Of a stretch of 64,000 bases of DNA, positions 56,871-64,000 are shown in pieces. Below the pieces are notes generated by a model that was not told the DNA's origin, searched no databases, and saw only the letters and a program-made list of their open reading frames with translations. Position 1 is the stretch's first letter. Each line of letters begins with the position of its first letter. Origin of the DNA: Flavihumibacter sp. UBA7668 (GTDB lineage Bacteria; Bacteroidota; Bacteroidia; Chitinophagales; Chitinophagaceae); the NCBI RefSeq assembly GCF_002483205.1, contig NZ_DLHM01000004.1, positions 466,962 through 530,961 on the forward strand, given 5' to 3'. Position numbers and translations under genes: made by a program.

Positions 56871-58493
56871 AGAAAATCCCACTCCGACTGTATAATAAAT
56901 ATCTTCAAAATCAATCATTTTACCTCCGCCCCGGATCTGGAAGCCGCCGATATCAATAATGGCACCTGCTTCGACTACAGGTTTAAAGAATTGCTGATCG
57001 GTGTTTTTGATCCATTCCGTTTCAACAAAACGTCCGGAATCATTGTATTCATCCACTTCAATATAGGCTTGCGAATAATTAACGCCACCACCAGCATAGA
57101 GCCATAGCGGGAAGGCGATTTTTTTTGTTAGACCAATCATTCCGTCAAAATGATTGGTTCGGGTAGCGCCTGTTGGCCTTATATCATCCATTACGTTGTC
57201 TTCATACACACCCTGGTCATTTACTGTATAAAAACTGCCGCCTTTAAATAGTGCTTCATTGGCTTTTACCGAAACATACATACCAATCTTGCGGTTGTTG
57301 ATGGTACCGAACGATAAGCCGATTGGCGCCAGGCTATCATACACATAGGCTATAAATCCTCTGCTTGGCCGACCATAACGAATAGCTTTTCGATTGGCTG
57401 TTTTGATAGCTGATTCCAGTGCCGGTGTTCCGGAACAAATCGATTTTATCCTATTGAGGTAGGTAATCGTTTGTTTTTGGTCATAGGCCGTTTTTTTATT
57501 TTTATCTGTATCAGCTGCAGCCTGATATGCATTGCACATGGTTTGTCTGGTTGCTGCTATTTCTGATCCGTTTGGATATTGTTGCTGGTATTTTTTGAAA
57601 TAATATTCCATATCCTTGAAGTTCTTTTCCGATGCAGCTTTATTTCCAAAACGGATTAATGCGCGTTGTACAATATCATCGGCTTCAGCTTTATGGTTAC
57701 GAAGTGTATTCCCTTTCAAATAAGTTTCAAAAGATTCAAGTGTATTTGTTTTTCTGGTAGTTTGCCAGGCAAGTTCATCTTCTGCAAACTTTTTTTGTTT
57801 AATGGCTTCAGCATCGTTGGATTGAAATCGAAGTGCGGTGGAGAAATTGGAAATGGCCGTGCTGAAATTGCCGTTTTTCATATTTTGTTTTCCCTGTGCA
57901 AGTGCCTCATTATATCCATTGATGCGATTCATCTCCGGTGTATTATTAATTCGCTTGTACAAGGTTTGTGCACCGGCATCTTTTGCCAATGATGCATCTT
58001 TTAAAATGTCCAAAGCCTGAGGATAATTTTTTTGCTCCACGTAGAGATCTACTGCATTCAAGGCAAATTCAGTTTTTGATTTGTCCATTTCCCAGAGTCT
58101 TTTCCATTCATCAGCAGCTTTTTTATCACCTTGTTTTTCCTGTTTTTCTGCTGATTCCAATACCTGATTGGCTGCGCGGTAGGACAGAATTTCTTTTCTC
58201 AGTTCTTCTATGGAAGCTTGCAACTTTTCATCAGCAAGCGGTTCTGCCTGTGCCAGATATTCAGTAGCTTTTTCAGGCTGGTTCAGTTTCAAAAAAGCCA
58301 ATGCTGCATAATAATAACCATTTCCCTTTGTTGGATCAGCGATGACAAGATCGGGAGCTGTAACTACGACTTCATCCCATCTGCCATTTTTGATATGGTC
58401 TTTGATTTTGGTTTCCAATGTTAAAAAATCATCCGTTTGTGCTACTGCCAGTACACTGAATACCAGGAGAAGTCCGGTTAAAATAGCCTTCAT
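56859..58493 (-). CDS. TPR-plus-barrel envelope protein, function unknown
   Basis: 544 residues with signal peptide ending near residue 18 (FSVLAVAQ). Residues about 25-330 have TPR-like helices (GYYYAALAFLKLNQPEKATE, NAVDLYVEQKNYPQALDILK, GNFSTAISNFSTALRFQSND). The C-terminal 180 residues look like outer-membrane strands (GLSFGTINNRKIGMYVSVKA, FPLWLYAGGGVNYSQAYIEV) and end IYYTVGVGFSFRR, a closing-strand pattern. Such TPR-barrel fusions are not a family I can name. The gene follows the coiled-coil gene by 19 bases on the same strand, so they likely form one unit. Confidence 0.75.
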   Translation of the reverse strand: MKAILTGLLLVFSVLAVAQTDDFLTLETKIKDHIKNGRWDEVVVTAPDLVIADPTKGNGYYYAALAFLKLNQPEKATEYLAQAEPLADEKLQASIEELRKEILSYRAANQVLESAEKQEKQGDKKAADEWKRLWEMDKSKTEFALNAVDLYVEQKNYPQALDILKDASLAKDAGAQTLYKRINNTPEMNRINGYNEALAQGKQNMKNGNFSTAISNFSTALRFQSNDAEAIKQKKFAEDELAWQTTRKTNTLESFETYLKGNTLRNHKAEADDIVQRALIRFGNKAASEKNFKDMEYYFKKYQQQYPNGSEIAATRQTMCNAYQAAADTDKNKKTAYDQKQTITYLNRIKSICSGTPALESAIKTANRKAIRYGRPSRGFIAYVYDSLAPIGLSFGTINNRKIGMYVSVKANEALFKGGSFYTVNDQGVYEDNVMDDIRPTGATRTNHFDGMIGLTKKIAFPLWLYAGGGVNYSQAYIEVDEYNDSGRFVETEWIKNTDQQFFKPVVEAGAIIDIGGFQIRGGGKMIDFEDIYYTVGVGFSFRR

Positions 58494-58512
58494 CGTATAA
58501 TGTATAATTGAA

Positions 58513-60075
58513 TTAATTAGTTACTTTTTGCAGGATCATATCATATCGCGACTTCGATGATGATTTTCGGAGCGCATCCATATCGGAATCAGACAGTCCA
58601 TTTACCCATGAATGGTAATGGCTTTTATATTTGACGGATTCTTCTTCACAGCCATAATAGACACTGTTATTTGCATGCAGATTTTCCATCGATCCTACAC
58701 AGGTTAGCCGGTTGTTGGCGATGAGATTAAATTCTCCCTGGGCATCTCTTCCATAACAGGAACATCCTGCTTTTTCACATGCTCTCAGTAAACGGATGCG
58801 TTCTGCATTGGCTTTTGAATCGTGTTCGGACTGTTTTTTTCGATATTGATCTGATTTGTCATTTGCAAGGCTGCCTAAGCGTTCAAGCGATGCAACCCGT
58901 GCAATCCGTGCATCTTCCAATATCTTTCTTTTGGATGTAAAGGCATTTCTCAGGCCTTTCAACGCTTCTTCCTGGATCTTACTAAGATTCACCGTTAAGT
59001 CCCAGATTTTATCTTCGGCTGCTTTAATTTCAGTCTGTAATTGCTGCCGATCTGATTCAAACCTTTCTTCATAGGACTTTTGTTCATTCAGATTCTGCTC
59101 TATTCTGTTCTCCAACTCTTTTCTGTTATCATCAAGTACAGTTTTTTCATCAACAGTTAACATGGAATTGATTTGCAATTCGGTTTTAACGGTTGATAGT
59201 TTGGTTCTTAGCGAATTCAAATCCGTTTTTAATCTGCTGAGCCGATCCCTGTGTAATTGTTCCAGATCATAAAGTCTGGTGCGGTTACCTGTAATTTTTT
59301 CGTTAAGTTGTTTTTTCTGCAAATCAATTTTCTGCGCAACTTTATCCTTCAACTCACTGATTGCTTTTGTTTCTTCCTGTTGAAGTTCACTTAGTTTTAC
59401 CTTGATGATATTGATGCGGTCTTCAGCATAATGTTTTTCAGCCAGCGTTACCAGTATGCCATCCACCCATAGAAGGGTAATCGATTTAGCTTCCTGCACT
59501 ACTTTGTCTTTATACTCTTTGCTGAGCGCCACAATCTGTGCTCTTAGATCATCTGTTTTTCCACGCAAATCAGTCATTTGTTTATCCAGATCTGCCCGTT
59601 TGCGGGTAAATTCATTTTCTTCTGTCTGAAATTTTTTGATTACCTCTTCCTGGGCGGCGATCAGGCGATCATACTCTGCCATTTTGGATTCAATATGTTC
59701 TTTGGTAGCAGGAACGGAAACACCATTCACCCGGCGTAAATGTCCGGAGAATGTTTCGGAGCCACCTCTTTCGAGTTCTGATTTTGGGCGCTTACACTCA
59801 CTGCAATATAATCCGCTGCGTAACTCATTCAGGGCACGTGCTTTTTCAGCAATCAGGTCGTTTAATTTTTTCTTATGAGCCAGCAGTTTTTGATTTTCTG
59901 CATCATAGGATTCCAGGTGTTGCCGGTTTAATGCAGCAAATTTTTCATCGTTAGCCTGTATGGTATTTGCCAGGCTTTCAATGCTGGACAGCGTACCGGC
60001 ACCGGCGGTTTGTCCGATAGCAATTAATTGCAGGCCCACCAGAGCGGTGGCCAGCAGTATACTAACCAGTTTCAT
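58513..60075 (-). CDS. secreted coiled-coil protein with cysteine motifs
   Basis: Unrecognised protein of 520 residues with signal peptide ending near residue 21 (LIAIGQ). Most of residues 25-410 is predicted coiled coil, rich in Glu, Lys, Arg and Leu, as in KLSELQQEETKAISELKDKV. A short cysteine segment (LYCSECKRPKSELERGG, about 89-105) interrupts the first coil. The C-terminal 100 residues hold a cysteine cluster (LRACEKAGCSCYGRDAQGEF and LTCVGSMENL then YYGCEEES), as expected for disulfides or metal binding. Likely periplasmic. Together with the downstream TPR-barrel protein it may form an envelope-spanning pair; function unknown. Confidence 0.75.
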   Translation of the reverse strand: MKLVSILLATALVGLQLIAIGQTAGAGTLSSIESLANTIQANDEKFAALNRQHLESYDAENQKLLAHKKKLNDLIAEKARALNELRSGLYCSECKRPKSELERGGSETFSGHLRRVNGVSVPATKEHIESKMAEYDRLIAAQEEVIKKFQTEENEFTRKRADLDKQMTDLRGKTDDLRAQIVALSKEYKDKVVQEAKSITLLWVDGILVTLAEKHYAEDRINIIKVKLSELQQEETKAISELKDKVAQKIDLQKKQLNEKITGNRTRLYDLEQLHRDRLSRLKTDLNSLRTKLSTVKTELQINSMLTVDEKTVLDDNRKELENRIEQNLNEQKSYEERFESDRQQLQTEIKAAEDKIWDLTVNLSKIQEEALKGLRNAFTSKRKILEDARIARVASLERLGSLANDKSDQYRKKQSEHDSKANAERIRLLRACEKAGCSCYGRDAQGEFNLIANNRLTCVGSMENLHANNSVYYGCEEESVKYKSHYHSWVNGLSDSDMDALRKSSSKSRYDMILQKVTN

Positions 60076-60198
60076 GTATAACTTGTTTAGGGTTTAAGTT
60101 TATCAAGCCTGAACAGTCTAACATCAACGGTTAAGCGCTGAGAATATTTTAAGTTATCATGTATTTCGGGATTAAAATTTGAATTCTCCACTAATACC

Positions 60199-60237
60199 AA
60201 AAAAAGAAGCTATCTCAAATAGATAGCTTCTTTTTTT
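60199..60237 (-). terminator. intrinsic terminator after secDF
   Basis: AAAGAAGCTATCT and AGATAGCTTCTTT pair perfectly around CAAAT, between an A-run and a T-run. It works on either strand; on the minus strand it ends the secDF transcript 18 bases after the stop. Confidence 0.9.
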
Positions 60238-60255
60238 GTAATATAATGATATAAC

Positions 60256-63200
60256 TTATGCTTTCACTGCTGGTGTAACAGGAGCCTCAACACTGGCTTC
60301 CATTACTTCATTTGAGTCACCACCAAGTGGTTTGCTTTTGCCAAAATCCACGAGGATCGGAGCAGCCACAAAGATGGATGAATACACCCCGGTAATTACA
60401 CCAATCAACATCGCAAAGGCGAAACCTTTGGTTACCTCACCGCCTACGAGGAAGAGGATCAGGATGGTCAGGAATACCGTAACAGAAGTCATAATCGTTC
60501 TGCTAAGGGTATCATTGATTGATTTATTGATGATTTGTGCACGGGTTGCATTTTTCATCAGGTGACTGTTTTCGCGGATGCGGTCAAATACAATAACGGT
60601 ATCATTCGTAGAGAAACCGATTACGGTAAGGATGGCTGCAATAAAGTGCTGATCAATTTCCAGAGAGAAAGGCACAATATCCTTAAAGAACGAGAATACG
60701 ATCAGGGTAACCAGCGCATCGTGAATCAATGCCACAATGGTACCAAATGAGTATCTCCAGTCACGGAAACGAATCAGGATATAGAGGAAGATCGCCAACA
60801 GAGACCAGAAGGTGGCCCATTTGGCACCCTGTTTAAGATCATCTGAAATGGTTGGAACGACTTTCTTGGAACCCTGTTTGTATTTGGTATCGAACTCTTC
60901 TGCAGTAGTGTTGGCAGGAAGAAAATTTTTCAATCCTTCAAATAGTTTAGCCTGCACCTGATCATCGATTTCAGGACCTGATTGTTCGATCAGGTAATCC
61001 GTTACAATATCAAGTTGATTCGCACCACCGTATGTTTTAATGATTGGTGTACTTCCCAATACTTTTTCAAGATCATTGGAAACCTCAGTGGTAGAAACTG
61101 CTTTATCAAATTTGACGATAAAACTGCGACCTCCACTGAATTCAACTCCCTGATTAAAACCATTGAATAAAGCGCCAACTCCAAGTGCAAGAATAATCGC
61201 AGATACGATATAGGTGATCTTCCGCACTTTAACGTAATCGAAATTCGCTTTCTTAAAGAGATTACGACTTAAGCTGGTGAAGTATTTGAAGTGACGGTTT
61301 TTATTGGTATAGAAATCAGTAACCATACGGGAAATCAGGATACCACAAAACAGACTCAGTAGCAAACCGAGAATCTGAGTGGTAGCGAATCCAAGCACGG
61401 GACCGAGACCAAAATAAAACAGAATACATGCTGTCAGCAAAGAGGTAAGGTGACCATCCAGAACTGGTGCCAGCGAACGGCTATAGCCATCTGAAACAGC
61501 CTGCTGGTATGATTTGCCTCTTGTTAATTCATCCTTAATCCGTTCGAATATCACCACATTGGTATCCACTGCCATACCGATTGTCAGAACCAGACCGGCA
61601 ATACCAGGGGCTGTCAGTGTTGCATTCAGTGAACTCAGCACCCCAACAGTAAACAACAGGTTCAGGAAGAGTGAAATATTAGCAACCCATCCGGCTGTGT
61701 TATAGTATACCAGCATCAGGATAAAGATCACTGCAAATGAAATCAGGAAGGAGAGTGAACCACCTGAAATAGCTTCCTGTCCAAGTGTTGGTCCAACTAC
61801 CTGCTCCTGTACAATTTTGGCAGGCGCATCCAGTTTACCACTTTTCAGGATATTGGATAAATCCTGTCCTTCCTGCACGCTGAAGGAGCCGGAAATCTGT
61901 GAGTTACCACCGGTAATCGGTTCATTTACATTAGGAGCAGAATAAACGATTTCATCCAACACAATAGCAATGGCGCGTCCAACATTATCGCCCGTCATTT
62001 TCGCCCAGATTTTCTCCCCCTGCTTACTCATTACCATGTTAACGGTAACCTGATTGGTAACCGGATTGAAATCCTGGAATGCGTCGGTGATATTTTCACC
62101 TTCGAGTTTAGCTTTTTCAGAACCTGGTACGGTTTTGATGCCATAGAGCGCAACAAAATCCTGCACTTTTCCATCTTCGTTTTTCTCCGGCATTCCGAAG
62201 AGAAATTTTACATCACCCGGCATATTGTTTTGCACTACCGGATTGTTGAGGTAAGACATCGCCAATGCGGTATCTTTTGTTGCAACAAAACCAAGATAAG
62301 GAGCAAAAACCGGACGTCCATCCTGCCCCTGCTGAGGAGGAACAAACTGGATGGTTGCCAGAATTGGATTGGTAGCACGTGCAGCTTCCGGTGTTTGCGC
62401 TGCAGCAGTTTTAGACGTGTCGCCGCTTTTCAGAACATTGGCAAGAGAGCTGGTATCAGCACCTGCGGTGGTTGTATCAACGGTTACCGGTTTAGCTACC
62501 GTATCAACAGTAGGATTGCTTCCTTTCAGATAAGCAGCCAATGCTTTGTCAGCTGCTTCCAGGCTGCGATCCAGTTCGCCAATATTGTATACTTCAAAGA
62601 ATTGCAGGTTGGCGGTTGATTGCAGGTACTTACGAACCCGCTCCGGGTCACTAGCACCAGCCAGTTCAACCGTGATGATACCTTTGGTTTCATCCAGACT
62701 GATATTTGGTTGCGCCACCCCGAATTTGTCAATCCGTTTGGTCAGTACATCATAGGTCTGTTTCATAGCAGCAGTTGCCTGCTCCCGGATATACTGTACA
62801 ACAGCATTATCCGTTGCATCCACTTTAACCTGATTGCGCGTACTGTTTGAAAACAAGGGTGCCAATTTCATACCCGGATTCACCTCTTTAAAAGATTGTG
62901 CAAACAGGGTAATAAAATCAGCATCTGATGTTGCTTTTTTACGGTTTGCTTCATCAATCGCTTTTTTCAGATTGGGATCAGTTGGATTGTTACTCAAACC
63001 TCTGATCAGTCCGTCTAATGCAACGTCCATCGTAACGTTGATACCGCCCTGAAGATCAAGACCGAGCAGTAATTCGTTTTCTTTGGCTTTTTGATAGGAA
63101 TGTCCCCACCACGTAATCTTTTCATTACGGGTGCTGTCCTGCAATCGTCTGATGGTAGATTTTTTGATCTCATTCAGCGTGTCCTGGTACTTCAGTTGGA

Positions 63201-63369
63201 GGTCCTGGTTGCCAGCATACTTTTGTTCTGGTTTAGGGTAGGTGTTCACATACCGCATTGCTTTTTCTTCGATGCCTTTTTCATGCTGGTTCACGAACCA
63301 GGTAAATGATAACTGGTACAGTGAAATCAGGATCAGGAAAGCAGTAAAGATGCTCACGAGTATTCTCAT
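60256..63369 (-). CDS. secDF: fused protein translocase subunit SecDF
   Basis: 1037-residue fusion of SecD and SecF, the proton-driven accessory of the SecYEG channel. SecD half: helix 1 (VSIFTAFLILISLYQLSFTW), LLGLDLQGGINVTMDV, the periplasmic P1 domain, and the VDTNVVIFERIKDEL motif in the membrane domain. SecF half: GVEFSGGRSFIVKFD and STNDTVIVFDRIRENS. An Ala/Thr/Asp-rich insert of about 50 residues at about 285-335 is seen in the P1 region. The fused form is usual in Bacteroidota. Confidence 0.96.
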   Translation of the reverse strand: MRILVSIFTAFLILISLYQLSFTWFVNQHEKGIEEKAMRYVNTYPKPEQKYAGNQDLQLKYQDTLNEIKKSTIRRLQDSTRNEKITWWGHSYQKAKENELLLGLDLQGGINVTMDVALDGLIRGLSNNPTDPNLKKAIDEANRKKATSDADFITLFAQSFKEVNPGMKLAPLFSNSTRNQVKVDATDNAVVQYIREQATAAMKQTYDVLTKRIDKFGVAQPNISLDETKGIITVELAGASDPERVRKYLQSTANLQFFEVYNIGELDRSLEAADKALAAYLKGSNPTVDTVAKPVTVDTTTAGADTSSLANVLKSGDTSKTAAAQTPEAARATNPILATIQFVPPQQGQDGRPVFAPYLGFVATKDTALAMSYLNNPVVQNNMPGDVKFLFGMPEKNEDGKVQDFVALYGIKTVPGSEKAKLEGENITDAFQDFNPVTNQVTVNMVMSKQGEKIWAKMTGDNVGRAIAIVLDEIVYSAPNVNEPITGGNSQISGSFSVQEGQDLSNILKSGKLDAPAKIVQEQVVGPTLGQEAISGGSLSFLISFAVIFILMLVYYNTAGWVANISLFLNLLFTVGVLSSLNATLTAPGIAGLVLTIGMAVDTNVVIFERIKDELTRGKSYQQAVSDGYSRSLAPVLDGHLTSLLTACILFYFGLGPVLGFATTQILGLLLSLFCGILISRMVTDFYTNKNRHFKYFTSLSRNLFKKANFDYVKVRKITYIVSAIILALGVGALFNGFNQGVEFSGGRSFIVKFDKAVSTTEVSNDLEKVLGSTPIIKTYGGANQLDIVTDYLIEQSGPEIDDQVQAKLFEGLKNFLPANTTAEEFDTKYKQGSKKVVPTISDDLKQGAKWATFWSLLAIFLYILIRFRDWRYSFGTIVALIHDALVTLIVFSFFKDIVPFSLEIDQHFIAAILTVIGFSTNDTVIVFDRIRENSHLMKNATRAQIINKSINDTLSRTIMTSVTVFLTILILFLVGGEVTKGFAFAMLIGVITGVYSSIFVAAPILVDFGKSKPLGGDSNEVMEASVEAPVTPAVKA

Positions 63370-63410
63370 CGCAATACTTGTTTCGTTTTTTGTAGTTTTT
63401 TAAAGAGTGG

Positions 63411-63418
63411 CAAATATA
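63411..63418 (-). promoter_or_regulatory. -7 box TATATTTG for secDF
   Basis: On the minus strand, TAnnTTTG ending 41 bases before the secDF ATG. Confidence 0.5.
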
Positions 63419-63551
63419 GGATTTCGGATGAAATATTGACAGGATGTAGTTTTTAGAGTAGTTATCCCGGAAAAAATACGGAATTTGCAAATCCGGTTGG
63501 AACCGGAACAGAGGGGGAAAACCTGTCTTTCAGATGTTATAATAATTGAAT

Positions 63552-64000
63552 ATGAGTTGGAGAAATAGCCTGATTCCGGGTGTCCTGATTGCATTTATAC
63601 TGGTTGGCTGCCTTAAACAGGAGGATAAAACCGGGGAAGGTCCCAGGGCAAAGATCCTGCTGGTGAATGCTGCACTGGATGCTGCACCTGTAAATTTATT
63701 GCTGGATGGCAACCCGATTTCCGATTCAGATCTTCCTTTTGGCAGTGCAGGCGAGCTGAACGATAATGGCTATATCCCTGCCCGCCCTGGTATACAAACT
63801 ATTGGCTGGAAGGTTGGAGATGAAATATATACAGAGGGTAAATTTTTAGCATGGGATCCGAATGCCTATTATACCGTCCTTCATTTTGATACGGCAGTAA
63901 ATGGCTTTGGCAGCTGGACCATAATCCGGGATGACCCGGAAACCACCGATACTTCTGCAAGGGTACGCTTTATTAATTGTGTAGCGGGACCGGATTCTCT
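63552..64000 (+). CDS. DUF4397-like lipoprotein, 5' part (runs off the window)
   Basis: Incomplete at the right edge; 149 codons are visible. The start is ATG at 63552 (MSWRNSLIPGVLIAFILVGC), a lipoprotein signal with the lipobox LVGC. The mature part has AKILLVNAALDAAPVNLLLD at the start and ARVRFINCVAGPDS at the edge, the two DUF4397-type beta segments that come in tandem. These proteins are envelope lipoproteins of unknown function. The gene is divergent from secDF. Confidence 0.8.
   Translation, partial: MSWRNSLIPGVLIAFILVGCLKQEDKTGEGPRAKILLVNAALDAAPVNLLLDGNPISDSDLPFGSAGELNDNGYIPARPGIQTIGWKVGDEIYTEGKFLAWDPNAYYTVLHFDTAVNGFGSWTIIRDDPETTDTSARVRFINCVAGPDS

Noticed and set aside
63530..63712. 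Open frame opposite the last gene
   Set aside because: It runs antisense to a clear lipoprotein signal and has no family features.

Overview
The window is a compact stretch of a Bacteroidota chromosome, most likely from the Chitinophagaceae or a close relative. The evidence is: TAnnTTTG-type -7 promoter boxes in front of many genes and few Shine-Dalgarno sequences; two proteins with C-terminal type IX secretion sorting domains; a fused SecDF; a prokaryotic HU-CCDC81-type protein; an AguA/AguB agmatine pathway; and two bacillithiol-related genes. No rRNA, tRNA, CRISPR array, insertion sequence or phage gene was seen. The family assignment is inference.

Layout. (1) 1-6441: the spc part of the ribosomal protein cluster, rplX-rplE-rpsN-rpsH-rplF-rplR-rpsE-rpmD-rplO-secY-map, broken by intrinsic terminators before secY and before map. 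The usual infA-rpmJ-rpsM-rpsK-rpsD-rpoA-rplQ block does not follow. (2) 6442-13242: an unknown protein, a BaiN/HI0933-type flavoprotein, ribosomal protein S1, an M19-like metallopeptidase, a 631-base gene-free region with a 107-base inverted-repeat element, and an orphan LuxR-type response regulator. (3) 13378-18681: a 1305-residue secreted repeat protein with a sorting domain, a lipoprotein whose start codon lies inside the preceding terminator, a YtxJ-like thiol protein and a 37-residue lipoprotein. (4) 18832-30540: DnaQ-like exonuclease, polyprenol-phosphate mannosyltransferase, EamA transporter, S9 peptidase, histidine phosphatase, E2 acyltransferase, CinA, PBP4, thioesterase and DoxX. (5) 30643-36969: an envelope operon (TPR protein, outer-membrane barrel, HU-CCDC81 protein, methyltransferase). 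(6) 36966-43901: glutaminyl cyclase, M43 protease, a 645-base purine-rich region with 10- and 11-base periodic arrays, LpdA, a DEAD-box helicase and BshB1. (7) 43995-52302: desaturase, AguB, AguA, fasciclin, methyltransferase, acyl-CoA dehydrogenase, YggS, GlnS. (8) 52319-64000: a minus-strand operon (membrane protein, mutase, M20, GNAT), an A-type Fe-S protein behind a perfect 65-base palindrome, a pair of unfamiliar envelope proteins, SecDF, and the start of a DUF4397-like lipoprotein.

Most of the content is housekeeping: translation, Sec export, envelope assembly, thiol chemistry, acyl-CoA and agmatine metabolism. The unusual material is mostly non-coding. A dispersed GTGAAAG-type short repeat sits directly against gene ends at four places (in aguA it supplies the stop codon). 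A perfect 31-bp-stem palindrome occupies the expected -33 region of the Fe-S gene promoter. Phased short arrays fill the spacer between the M43 protease and lpdA. The least understood proteins are the adjacent coiled-coil/cysteine-motif protein and TPR-plus-barrel protein at 56859-60075. I found no convincing new defence or mobile system.
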